Assembly (NCBI GenBank): GCA_028554795.2 | Contig: CM068828.1 | Coordinates: forward strand, 16,748,630 to 16,812,629 | From: Sinohyriopsis cumingii | Taxonomy: Eukaryota > Mollusca > Bivalvia > Unionida > Unionidae | DNA length: 64,000 bases | Direction of reading: 5' to 3' | In this document: piece after piece, positions 54,397-63,707 of the stretch | How the letters are laid out: each line of letters begins with the position of its first letter | Position numbering within the stretch: the stretch's first letter is position 1 | Made by a program: the position numbers and the translations under genes | The notes under the pieces: model-generated | The model's database searches: none | Told to the model about the DNA's origin: nothing | What the model saw: only the letters and a program-made list of their open reading frames with translations

Positions 54397-56390
54397 TTTT
54401 TCATCAATATGACTTGAAAGAATTTATTTTAATTATTTGCGAGATAGGGCCTTTCCGACAAATGATGGAATGGAGGCACATTAACTGATTATATGGAACA
54501 CCATACATGAATCTGAGAATAATCTCTTAGAGCACATATGTATTAACGAGTCATCATTCCAGAGATTTAAAAATATACATCGTCGTTTTGTGTTGTGGCA
54601 GATGCTAAGGTCTGACAAATAGCTTAAACTGGTTAAGTTTGAACTACAGAAGTACTATGCTTCATTATGGTCCACAATCCATACAGTATGACACTTCATG
54701 ATTGGCAACACCGCATTACTTTATACATAGATGTTATTTATTATATGCTGATCCCATGACGAAGGGTCCATCTTATCAGTAATTTTAATATACTACTTGA
54801 CGCATATCTTCTTAATATATCTGTCGAAGTGTTTGTTCAACACTTATTGTGAATCTCAGACATTTTATGATATAAAAAAATTCTATAAGTTTTAAATGTT
54901 TGTAAAAAATATCGTTTACAAAATTCAATGTTTTAAGAAAGGATTCTCTTCATACATACGAAAGTCATTAATCTTTTTAAGAAGACTACTTACGGGGAGT
55001 AAATGTTGTTGAAATTAATTTATAATCATTATAAAGTCAAATATCGAAGAATCGAAGTAACTGCGTACGTATGTCTGAGAAAACGAGATCTGTAATGTTT
55101 AGATTTTGCTTCGTCCTCACACCAATTGCTTTTGCAATTACGTCTAGTCATCTCAACAGCTAAGCAAATAACCTTTTTAATATTTGGAAAAGCCTCGTTC
55201 TGACGCCTCAAGCACAACAGTGTTCATTGCCATGCTTTCGCTTTGATAGAGGTCACAAATAAGCACGCGAGAGTATTGTTGGATGACAATACAATGATAT
55301 AGATTCTGTGCTAAAGTGACAATGAAGTTTTAAAAAAACGAATAAATATAGGAAACGTCTAAACATAAACAACAGGGAAGAGCTGATTAAAATTGTTCAA
55401 GTAGTTTTACAGCTTGCATCATGAACACATTTTTTCCATGCGAGGTAACTCAAAGCAAATGTATTGCGTTTTACTGATTTGATTGACACAACATATGAAA
55501 AACAAGATTTTGGGGGTGAAATTAATCATTTTTAACAATGTTTAGACCTTTCTTTGTATTATTTTAAAGAAAATTCATTTTGTACATATCACGGAAATTA
55601 GTTTTAAATAGTGAAAACTTGAGGTTTCTAAAAAATGAAGAAAAATAACATCAGATTCAATATATTCTTCATTAGCAAATACATTTCAGATACGTCTAGC
55701 TCCACACTAATAGGGTCAGTCAGGCACAAGACTGAGATTTGCATACATTAAAATTTTATTTAAATCAGTAAAATTTCAATTTTCAATGTTGCAACAATTA
55801 TGCGATCAGCAATCTGTATGTGTAGTACAATCTTCCGTTTCTATAAAAATATTGCAACATAATTGTTTTAAACCTATCTTAACATTGATCATTCGTGTTG
55901 TTACAAGTCTATACTCTTAAAATAAGTTACAGAAACGAGTGAAGGTGAACAATGTTTGTTAACATTTAACAAATAATTTATTTCACTCGAATACAAAGTG
56001 AAAATGAGAAAAAAGAACGGTATTAAGAATTAAATCCCAAAATAATCCAAGACTTACAGACATAGATCCTAAAATAAAAATCAGTACAAGTCCACTCTTA
56101 ATCCAAAAACTGACGGCGATGATGTGTCTATGGTAGGTCCTAGGTTGTTGTGCCAATAGTCTTTTCTTGAATCATAGAAATATAATTCCAGGTTGGAATA
56201 CACTATAAATTCCAGTAAATGTCTCTGTCCAATACTTTTTTCAGAGTACTTCTGTATTTCTAGAGAAAATAATCACTTGAATTTCATAATTTTAAGAAAG
56301 TGGATTCCAGCCCTAAATTACTAGTCTCAATATATAATACAACTTGATTGTGCCAAAACTGAAACCACGAATGATAAAATCCTCTCAGGT

Positions 56391-56393
<3 letters not shown>
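54397..56393. other. Host intergenic DNA, nothing recognised
   Basis: AT-rich; no long frame, RNA gene or family repeat seen. Confidence 0.5.

Positions 56394-56480
<87 letters not shown>
56394..56480. repeat. (AT)n microsatellite
   Basis: Pure AT dinucleotide repeat. Confidence 0.95.
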
Positions 56481-56483
<3 letters not shown>

Positions 56484-56778
56484 CTCTACTTGACCTCAGG
56501 TCACAATTAGCATTTTCACAAAAAAAAACAAAAACATTACCTAATGGAAAATAACTTTCTAGAATGATCCTGAAATTTACAAAACCAAAACCATCACCGA
56601 GTTTACACTCAGAAAATTCCAAAACGTGGACCCAAATAAACATATACAAAGAGAATAATTTAGCTATGTATTGGTTGTTTACAATGAATTTAAAAAATGT
56701 CAAATTCGGTCAATCAGAAATGAACTCAGTTTTGGACAAGGTAAAGCCAACATACAATGCTATATATCAATGGGATTT

Positions 56779-57085
56779 GACTGCTCCAGTGGCCTATTGG
56801 TTAGAGCATCCGTCCCGAAAGGGAGATCGTGGGTTCGAATAGCGGCCGAGTCATACCAAAGTCTTCTAAAACTGGTGCTAACTGCTGCCTCGCTAGGCGC
56901 TCAGCATTAAGAGGTTAGTGTTCGGTCTAATCGGCCAGGTGTCAGGATAATGTGACTGTGTGGGACATCATGTTTCATGTCTGCGGCATGATGCCCTAGT
57001 GCTAGACATTACTTTCAACTGCCACACTGCATACATCGTAGCGATATGATTGGAAAATTGTTAAAGCTACGTTAAAAATCTAAAT

Positions 57086-57131
<46 letters not shown>
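56779..57131 (+). mobile_element. tRNA-derived SINE, family 1, with (AC)n tail
   Basis: TGGCCTATTGGTTAGAGCA (A box) and GGGTTCGAATAGC (B box) form a tRNA-like head. The body shares GCTGCCTCGCTAGGCGCTC and CATCGTAGCGATATGA with 16505-16807. The copy ends in (AC)n at 57089-57131. Confidence 0.82.
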
Positions 57132-57132
<1 letters not shown>

Positions 57133-57519
57133 TTAATGAAATCAAATAAAATTAAACTAACAAACAAAGCAAAATTAAATATACATACTACTATTTTAAA
57201 ACGTCCTTTATCCTTCCATGACATCTTCAAAACTATGAATACTCATGACCTTAACCTAAGTTAAATCCCCTGAAGTTTCTTAGTTTTACAATATGCCTTT
57301 CTTAATCGAGTTTGATGGAATTTTCACTTTCAATTAATGTTGTAGTATCATCTACTCTTTTAAAAATTCGATTTATTTATAACTTTTTATTTCTAAATTT
57401 GTAAAAAGTCATTCAAATCATTAGGTAGCGATATTCTTTTTAATTCATTTTGTATCATAGAAGTCTTCTTGTACGTCACGTTTACGGTTATTTCGAAGGA
57501 AAAATACATACATGGATGC
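57132..57519. other. Host intergenic DNA, nothing recognised
   Basis: AT-rich, no gene seen. Confidence 0.5.
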
Positions 57520-57661
57520 ACACACGCACGCACGCACACACACACACAGAGACACACGCAGAGACACACACACATACACACACACACACACACACACGCA
57601 TACATACATACATACATACATACATACATACATACATACATACATACATACATACATACAT
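57520..57661. repeat. (AC)n and (ACAT)n microsatellites
   Basis: Interrupted AC/ACGC repeats to 57598, then a clean ACAT tetranucleotide repeat to 57661. Frames here are artefacts. Confidence 0.95.
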
Positions 57662-58137
57662 TTAGAACGTGAATATTTGTGCGCTTGGAGAACACATGGT
57701 GTTGATTTTTATATCACTTTTACCCTTTCAACATTTGTTTCACATCGGTGACAGGTAGTATGTTCCTTATATCCTTAAGTATACAAATGTTTCAACAATA
57801 CATTGTTGTGTAACTGTGATACTGTACGACAAAAGTTACGAAAGAAAAACATCCTGATTGACTTCATTTTTACGCTTTACACTAAAAGGTTGAAAAGGCC
57901 ACACAAATGTATTGATTAAATTTGGAAGAATACAAAATAAAGAAAACAAAAACCATATGCTAGTAAGCTAAAAATAATTAAAATCTTTTGTTTAATGATG
58001 TCACACTCTTGCGTCGCTTCAGTAGATATACGGAAATACTTTACTCATCAATTAGAGAAATTACCGTAGCATGTTTATAATTCACGAGTGAAATATTTCC
58101 TTATAATTTGTAAGAAACGTTGATATCCTCTCAATGA

Positions 58138-58203
<66 letters not shown>

Positions 58204-58245
58204 TATAAGCAAAGTTGTGCCGCAAACAATTGTGTGTGTGAGTGT

Positions 58246-58298
<53 letters not shown>

Positions 58299-58319
58299 CT
58301 TAAACACACATGATTAATA
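57662..58319. other. Host DNA with (AT)n and (GA)n microsatellites
   Basis: (AT)n at 58139-58200 and (GA)n at 58250-58292. No gene seen. Confidence 0.6.
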
Positions 58320-58329
58320 TAGCAAGCAG

Positions 58330-58560
58330 CAGAGGGGGCGAATCCTACAAAGGTCTAGAGACCACCAAATGATAAAATAAGCCTTAAAAAAAAAGCTAAT
58401 CCTACAACAAAACGAGACTTCCAAATGCTAAAATAAGCCTTCAGAAAGGGGGGGGGGATTCTACAACAGCAACGAGACAAAAAAACGCGACCCCCCCCCA
58501 ACTTGTTGTCGCCGCCCGGGGCTGCTCTCTTCGAGTTTCTCACGTTAACCATACAATGTA
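58330..58560. repeat. Possible terminal repeat region of element C
   Basis: Two imperfect direct repeats (AATCCTACAA ... CCAAATG-TAAAATAAGCCTT), a G run of about 10 (near 58447) and a C run of 9 (near 58491) that could pair. Tandem repeats inside the termini are also seen in A and B. The partner end is not in the window, so this is a proposal. Confidence 0.4.
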
Positions 58561-58593
58561 TCAAGTCCGATACGGTATCGTGTCCGCGGGTCG

Positions 58594-58600
58594 TATAAAT
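58594..58600 (+). promoter_or_regulatory. TATA box before first gene of element C
   Basis: TATAAAT, 50 bp before the ATG at 58650. Confidence 0.5.
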
Positions 58601-58649
58601 TTATTGTTACAAATCCATGCGGGGGAATTAAATCATGGACAAATAAATA

Positions 58650-59627
58650 ATGGCAAATATTGGCGAATCTCGCGCATCTAGACTAGCACGAGAACGACTC
58701 GAAGCAATTAAAAAATTTATTCCTGTCCGTGATAGTGTCAGAGAAAAATTACAAGCAAGACAAGAAGCAAAAATTGAATTTGCAGCTGGCGCGGAAGAAT
58801 TATTTAAACCCGTTACAACAGCTACACAAAAAGCCGCAACAGCCGCTGAAAAGGCAATATGGGGCGATATTAAAGAGGAGGAGAGAGAAAAGTTGGGTAT
58901 TATCCCGTTGACTCAAAAAATAGCAAAAAGAACGAAGCAAACAAAAAAGATTTTACAAGATCTTCCGGCTGACATAGTTGCAGCTCAGCCTCCACCCGTC
59001 GCTGAAGTCGCTGAAGTCTCCGAAGCTGCTACACCCCAACCAGCAAAGGAAATTGTTGAAATAACTGAGAGATTTGATCCGCTTTTTATTAAATTACTTA
59101 AAAATACACCAGAAGGAAAATTACCTGAAGTGATATGGGAGGGTTTACTCAACAAAGAAGATGCTTTAGACGAGGAATATAAGAAAACGTCTAATTACAA
59201 TTTTGTTAAGTGGGTGTATCGTATATACTACGGCAAGAAAACGGTTAGAGCTGACGATCAAAAATTTTCAGCACTTATGTTCGCAATAAGAGAAATTGAC
59301 AAAAGTAGACAACAAAAATCTCCTCCTCCCTATTCACCGCCACCAGAGAAGCGTCCAGATGAAGGCAGTGATGTTCTCGGAGATCTCGGCCTCTTTGAAG
59401 CTACAGGTAGTGGTCTTGGTGGTCACATTACTTGCCCTGATAATATCGTCAATGACGTATCACGGTTGGAAGTTCTCATCGGAGGAAGACGTGCCGGAAA
59501 CAACTCTCCGGAAATTATAAATGAAGCCGCAGATATCTGTCAGAGACTATTTCAGCGTGGCATTATGGATATCGGCGTTTACCTGGGACTCATTGATGAA
59601 CTCGCGGATGGTTACTACAGCGACTAG
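58650..59627 (+). CDS. Element C gene 1: Ala/Glu-rich protein with PPPY motif
   Basis: 325 residues, MANIGESRASRLARERLEAI. The first 110 residues are helical and charged, followed by an Ala/Pro linker. Residues about 145-215 look globular (ERFDPLFIKLLKNTPEGKLP; NYNFVKWVYRIYYGKK). Then comes a proline-rich stretch with SPPPYSPPP, and a C-terminal helical domain (SPEIINEAADICQRLFQRGI). PPxY recruits NEDD4-type ubiquitin ligases in budding viruses and PPPY occurs in adenovirus pVI; that role here is inference. The LIGG-R stretch before the last domain fits the known adenain cleavage pattern (L-x-G-G). No family recognised. Confidence 0.65.
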   Translation: MANIGESRASRLARERLEAIKKFIPVRDSVREKLQARQEAKIEFAAGAEELFKPVTTATQKAATAAEKAIWGDIKEEEREKLGIIPLTQKIAKRTKQTKKILQDLPADIVAAQPPPVAEVAEVSEAATPQPAKEIVEITERFDPLFIKLLKNTPEGKLPEVIWEGLLNKEDALDEEYKKTSNYNFVKWVYRIYYGKKTVRADDQKFSALMFAIREIDKSRQQKSPPPYSPPPEKRPDEGSDVLGDLGLFEATGSGLGGHITCPDNIVNDVSRLEVLIGGRRAGNNSPEIINEAADICQRLFQRGIMDIGVYLGLIDELADGYYSD

Positions 59628-59660
59628 TAAATTTAGTTAGAGAAACAATAATTAAATAAA

Positions 59661-60119
59661 ATGATACTACACGATTCTTTTCGCAGACCAAGAAGTGTCA
59701 GAGTAGTAAACTCACGATTACCAGTATACGAGGTTGTTTACGGAGATGGAGTCGGTGATGTTGTTAGGGATTTAGTCACAAGAATCGCTCCGAAAGCTGG
59801 ACCGTTAGCAAAACAATTCGCGATGAAAGCCGCTGATGTTGTCAAGGATAAAGCCATTGGCACTGTTGGTAGTCTTGCCGGAAAAGCATTTCAATCAATC
59901 AAGGATCGACTAGCACATCTGATACGAAAAAAAAACCCAGTCGAGAGGTTGGTGCCAGTAAAACTACCATCCACTGAAGCTATGCCGGCAAATGTTAGTA
60001 GCGTAGTAAATAAGGCCGTAAATCAGAAATTAGCTGAGATCGCAACAGCAGGAATTACCTCCAAAGCGTTGCAAGATAGTGTAACTGCTAATTTGATAGC
60101 TGGTAGTGGTTTCCGGTGA
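59661..60119 (+). CDS. Element C gene 2: pVI-like minor virion protein
   Basis: 152 residues, basic N-terminus (MILHDSFRRPRSVRVV), then VYGDGVGDVVRDLVTRIAPK and an amphipathic helical region (AADVVKDKAIGTVGSLAGKA), ending NLIAGSGFR. Position directly before the capsid gene, size and amphipathic character recall the pVI-like gene of A and B (GHGLGDMLKSASRSVAPVLK), but sequence similarity is weak. Confidence 0.5.
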   Translation: MILHDSFRRPRSVRVVNSRLPVYEVVYGDGVGDVVRDLVTRIAPKAGPLAKQFAMKAADVVKDKAIGTVGSLAGKAFQSIKDRLAHLIRKKNPVERLVPVKLPSTEAMPANVSSVVNKAVNQKLAEIATAGITSKALQDSVTANLIAGSGFR

Positions 60120-60156
60120 TGATAACATTTTAATTAGATCATCACAAATAATAATA

Positions 60157-61497
60157 ATGTTTGCACGAAAATCCAATGACGCGTTTGATATGTCCAAACC
60201 AGTACTTAAAGATGATTCTGTACGTGATTTTCAATATTATTCTTATGAAGCACGTGCTCCTAACCAACGCGGAAGAATTGAACTACAGGTCCAGGATACA
60301 AGTAGATACTTCTTGCCCGCTGAGGCCTTCATCGAAGTTGAAGGTAGGCTTTTAAAGAATGATAACACCGGCTACGGAATCGGCGACCGAGTTGGATTTG
60401 TTAACAACGGCATCATGGCGTTATTTAAATCCGCTATTTACATGATAGATGGAAAAGAAATTGAAACAATTCATGATAACGTCGACGTTGCCACAACAAT
60501 TCTCGGGTTGGCGAGATACTCGGATGATTACACCAGATCAGCCGGACCATCAATGATGTTTGCAAAGGATATAACCGACATCCCCGAGAACAGGAATGTA
60601 ACAATGAATGCTGCCGGTGACGCAGTTGCATCGATGAACGAAAATTTTAATTTGGGTTTTGCAACACGTAGATCGATGTTAAGTGGAGATGAAGAGTTCT
60701 CAGGTGTGATTCCATTGTCTCACATCTTTGGATTCTGCAGAGATGTCCACAAGGTCATATTCGGTGCCAAACACACAGTTGTACTTGTGCGAAAACCTGA
60801 TGATAATGACGCTATCTGGCGAGATGCTGCTGTTGCCCCTGGTCAGGTAATACTAACTAAACTGTGGTTGTGGATGCCAGTGTTGTCTCCGTCAATCACC
60901 GAAGAAGAACGACTGTTGTCTTTCATGAACACGGACGGTAAATCACTGCTATCCTGGAAAACAACAACCACAGACGTTATTCAGGGTGATCACGGTGGGT
61001 TGTTTACATGGCATATATCATCGCAACAAGGAGTATCAGCACCACGACATATTTTCATTGCATTTCAACTCCGTGCTAGAATAGGTAGCCAGGAAAGAAA
61101 TCCAATGGTATTTGATACACTTGGAGTTTCTGAAGTTTCGTTGAGAATAAATGGGCATCAGGAGCCATCTGAGGATATATTAATAGATTTCGCACATCAT
61201 CGTGTCGCACGCGCGTATCATCGTCTGATGTCATTTATGGGGCGCGACCTTAATGTAGACACTGGCCTGCAAATATCACAGCGAGACTTTATGAGTTTAT
61301 ATCCGATTTATTACTTTTCGCTGGAACATCTTGATCTGGTTAAACAATCTGTTGTCGACCTACATTTCCGAGCTCGTGTAGGTGTTCCTGCTGGTGGTTA
61401 CAGAGCGATTGCGGTTATACTCTCCGATAAAGCAATGCTGCTTGAAGGTGTTGGCGGACGAATGAGGGTCATCGACGCTCCCGTAGAAAACATGTGA
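60157..61497 (+). CDS. MCP: Element C gene 3: probable major capsid protein
   Basis: 446 residues from ATG 60157 (MFARKSNDAFDMSKPVLKDD). Segments such as YFLPAEAFIEVEGRLLKND, GIMALFKSAIYMIDGKEIET, VILTKLWLWMPVLSPS, QREFMSLYPIYYF-like SQRDFMSLYPIYYFSLEHLD and VDLHFRARVGVPAGGYRAIAV are arranged as in double-jelly-roll capsid proteins of cnidarian and mollusc Polinton-like elements that I recall. It has no direct sequence match to the MCP of A and B, so it belongs to another lineage. No break. Confidence 0.7.
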   Translation: MFARKSNDAFDMSKPVLKDDSVRDFQYYSYEARAPNQRGRIELQVQDTSRYFLPAEAFIEVEGRLLKNDNTGYGIGDRVGFVNNGIMALFKSAIYMIDGKEIETIHDNVDVATTILGLARYSDDYTRSAGPSMMFAKDITDIPENRNVTMNAAGDAVASMNENFNLGFATRRSMLSGDEEFSGVIPLSHIFGFCRDVHKVIFGAKHTVVLVRKPDDNDAIWRDAAVAPGQVILTKLWLWMPVLSPSITEEERLLSFMNTDGKSLLSWKTTTTDVIQGDHGGLFTWHISSQQGVSAPRHIFIAFQLRARIGSQERNPMVFDTLGVSEVSLRINGHQEPSEDILIDFAHHRVARAYHRLMSFMGRDLNVDTGLQISQRDFMSLYPIYYFSLEHLDLVKQSVVDLHFRARVGVPAGGYRAIAVILSDKAMLLEGVGGRMRVIDAPVENM

Positions 61498-61544
61498 TGT
61501 TTTCCAAAAATATGTAACGCAATTAAAATCAAACTTAGGATATA

Positions 61545-62000
61545 ATGTCATACAGTCATGTTAATGTCACCTTGACTTCCGGTCAAACGAAGAAATTGCA
61601 ATCGAAGAACGCAAGCACGTGCGGGACATCAATAACACTAAAACGAGATCAACTTGTTGGTGGTCCAGACAAGCTGTCGTTGACTAATACTCAGATTAAA
61701 CATTTTAATAAGGCACTAACAGCAAAAACCGGTGTCCGACTTAATTTCTCTGCTGCAGCTATCAAGGACATGACTAAAACCGGTGGAATATTTCCTCTTC
61801 TCGCAGCAATACCGGCGTTGATTGCCGCAGCAGCACCAGCCGTAGCAAAGGCAGCAGCACTTGGTGCAGTTGGAACCGCAGCTGGAATGGCACTAAAGAA
61901 AGCAACCGGACACGGGTACAAAAAAAAGGGGAAATCCGCTCGCGGATCAGGTCTAAGACTACCGGGAACTTCCGCATCATGGTACCCAAAACGGGTTTAA
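61545..62000 (+). CDS. Element C gene 4: protein with hydrophobic Ala/Gly-rich segment
   Basis: 151 residues. A polar N-terminus (MSYSHVNVTLTSGQTKKLQS; LSLTNTQIKHFNKALTAKTG) precedes a long hydrophobic Ala/Gly-rich stretch (IFPLLAAIPALIAAAAPAVA; LGAVGTAAGMALKKATG) and a basic tail with GSGLRLPG. A similar arrangement (KTGGIFPLLA compared with RGGILPLLLG) is seen in the pX-like protein of A and B, so an analogous membrane-active virion role is plausible (inference). Confidence 0.6.
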   Translation: MSYSHVNVTLTSGQTKKLQSKNASTCGTSITLKRDQLVGGPDKLSLTNTQIKHFNKALTAKTGVRLNFSAAAIKDMTKTGGIFPLLAAIPALIAAAAPAVAKAAALGAVGTAAGMALKKATGHGYKKKGKSARGSGLRLPGTSASWYPKRV

Positions 62001-62476
62001 AAACGCTTCGTAAGACGCAGTTTCCGATGAGCAATTTTGATTTACTCGATGCTGTTAAAAAATTGCGCATAAAACATTTCAGAGGCGTATTTATGCGAGA
62101 TCAATTACCGCAACGACCGAATAATCCAGAAACTGGCATTATCAATCTCGACAACAAAGATGGTCCGGGAACTCACTGGGTTGCTTACGCGATCGATCCA
62201 CGTGGAATTATCTATTTTGATTCGTACGGTTTAGCACCGCCAGTTGAGTTTCTCAAGTATGTCCGCGGAGTGCCTCGCACTCTCAACAGCAGATTCTCCA
62301 AGAAATCCGAAGGATCTCCAATTCCAGTGTGGCAGTCGACGCTACCAACACAAACATTAATTGATCCGCCCATTTGTGGGAACGAGGTTTTAAATGTTCT
62401 TGATGCAATCTCAAGAAATCCATCAACGTCTCCGCATCGAGTAGTGTATGAATATACCGCATCGAGAAATGCTTAG
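61979..62476 (+). CDS. PRO: Element C gene 5: adenain-type cysteine protease
   Basis: 165 residues from ATG 61979; the ATG at 62027 (MSNFDLLDAVKKLRIKHF) is an equally good start and avoids the 22-bp overlap with gene 4. The catalytic His is in GTHWVAYAI and the acidic partner in IIYFDSYGL. The nucleophile Cys is in PPICGNEVLNVL; the first Cys of the CG pair is the catalytic one in this family. It is the same family as the protease of A and B, but distant. Confidence 0.82.
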   Translation: MVPKTGLKTLRKTQFPMSNFDLLDAVKKLRIKHFRGVFMRDQLPQRPNNPETGIINLDNKDGPGTHWVAYAIDPRGIIYFDSYGLAPPVEFLKYVRGVPRTLNSRFSKKSEGSPIPVWQSTLPTQTLIDPPICGNEVLNVLDAISRNPSTSPHRVVYEYTASRNA

Positions 62477-62515
62477 CATTTTCATGCTCGCATTTGAAAA
62501 ACAGCAATAAGAATA

Positions 62516-63679
62516 ATGGTGGATATTTACGGAAGACCTTTCACACGAAGAGGTAAACCAAGCACAGATGTTGATCTCTCAAAATATGCGACCCGAGATG
62601 AAGTCGATAATCTTTTGAATATAGCTGGAGTTGACCCAGATGAAGTTGCTATTTTCCAAGACAGGCAAGGAAAACTAAGAACGAGCAACATTAAGTGGAA
62701 TGATATAATTCGCAGAGTTCTTGGAGCTACCAAGGATAACTTCGTTGCATTTAGTGATGGCGGCCGGATCAAGGACTCGAACATATCAATCGCAAGCATC
62801 AAAGACAGTATTGATAAAGGTGTTGATAAATGTGTGAAAAAAGCCGGTGACACGATGACAGGCGAACTCAGCATGAGCGGCAACAAAATAACCGTTTTAA
62901 AAAATCCGGAAGGTCCCGAAGATGCCGCAAACAAACAATACGTCGACGCGCAGCACAAACTCGTTGTTGGCCTAGTCAGCGACAGAGTAATAAAATCCGG
63001 CGACGTAATGACCGGCGAACTCAGCATGAGCGGCAACAAAATAACCGCGTTAGCGAATCCCGAATCCGACCAGGATGCGTCAAACAAACAATACGTGGAC
63101 ATCATCAACGGTAAACTAAATACGCTGCGGTCAGAGTATGATGTTCACGTGAACGGGTTTAAAAGACTCCAAAGAAACCTTCAAAAAACCAGTGAAACCG
63201 TGGATAAGTTCTTTGGGACTCCTCCAGTCGTCGGTGTAAACCTCGCTGATGTAAAGAACGACATCAGCACGATCAAACAAACACAGCACGATATAGTATC
63301 GGGAATTCCTGAGATCGTTAACAAAACCAGTTTGATTAAAGTTCCCACTGGAGTTACTCCGGGGCATATCACCAACATCGTATTCACGGTATCATCGGGA
63401 TTCGCAACATGGTCACGACAAAATAGCACTATCAAATATACAGCAACAGCCACCGGTGTTTACAGGTTGTCTGTGTTTTCAGCCGCTAAATTTGAAATCT
63501 TCACAACATATCCTTGGAGACATTCCACCGATAAGTATTCGGGGGTTTGCACTGTAATACTAAACAGCGGAACCGAGGAAACATTTATGCTTGAAGCCGA
63601 CGACGATAGTTTAACAGCAACATCCTACTGGTGGTGTTTGGAATTCGTCGCTGCAACACCTCAATTGGTTACCGCGTAA
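62516..63679 (+). CDS. Element C gene 6: phage-tail-fibre-like protein
   Basis: 387 residues. The N-terminal ATRDEVDNLLNIAG resembles coiled-coil trimerisation starts. Two near-identical repeats at residues about 110-140 and 160-190 (GDTMTGELSMSGNKIT, then NPEGPEDAANKQYVD; GDVMTGELSMSGNKIT, NPESDQDASNKQYVD) are the repeat type of bacteriophage tail fibres. A helical shaft region follows (FKRLQRNLQKTSETVDKFF). The end is a beta-rich domain of about 110 residues (GVYRLSVFSAAKFEIFTTYP), probably a knob. The protein is likely a surface fibre for attachment (inference). Confidence 0.78.
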   Translation: MVDIYGRPFTRRGKPSTDVDLSKYATRDEVDNLLNIAGVDPDEVAIFQDRQGKLRTSNIKWNDIIRRVLGATKDNFVAFSDGGRIKDSNISIASIKDSIDKGVDKCVKKAGDTMTGELSMSGNKITVLKNPEGPEDAANKQYVDAQHKLVVGLVSDRVIKSGDVMTGELSMSGNKITALANPESDQDASNKQYVDIINGKLNTLRSEYDVHVNGFKRLQRNLQKTSETVDKFFGTPPVVGVNLADVKNDISTIKQTQHDIVSGIPEIVNKTSLIKVPTGVTPGHITNIVFTVSSGFATWSRQNSTIKYTATATGVYRLSVFSAAKFEIFTTYPWRHSTDKYSGVCTVILNSGTEETFMLEADDDSLTATSYWWCLEFVAATPQLVTA

Positions 63680-63707
63680 TTGAAAATCGCCAGCGATTTT
63701 AAATAAT

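Noticed and set aside
56779..56850. tRNA gene
   Set aside because: A and B boxes are present but the arms do not fold as a complete tRNA, and the sequence continues into a repeated SINE body with an (AC)n tail.
57393..57751. Cys/Val or His/Thr-rich frames
   Set aside because: Products of (AC)n and (ACAT)n repeats.
58355..58564. Minus-strand frame of 69 residues at the start of element C
   Set aside because: It spans G/C homopolymer runs and direct repeats of the presumed terminal region; no promoter signal or homology.
62340..62420. Apparent loss of the catalytic Cys in the element C protease (CGNEV instead of CGxxC)
   Set aside because: In the adenain family the nucleophile is the Cys directly before Gly (ICG), which is present; the second Cys is not essential for the call.
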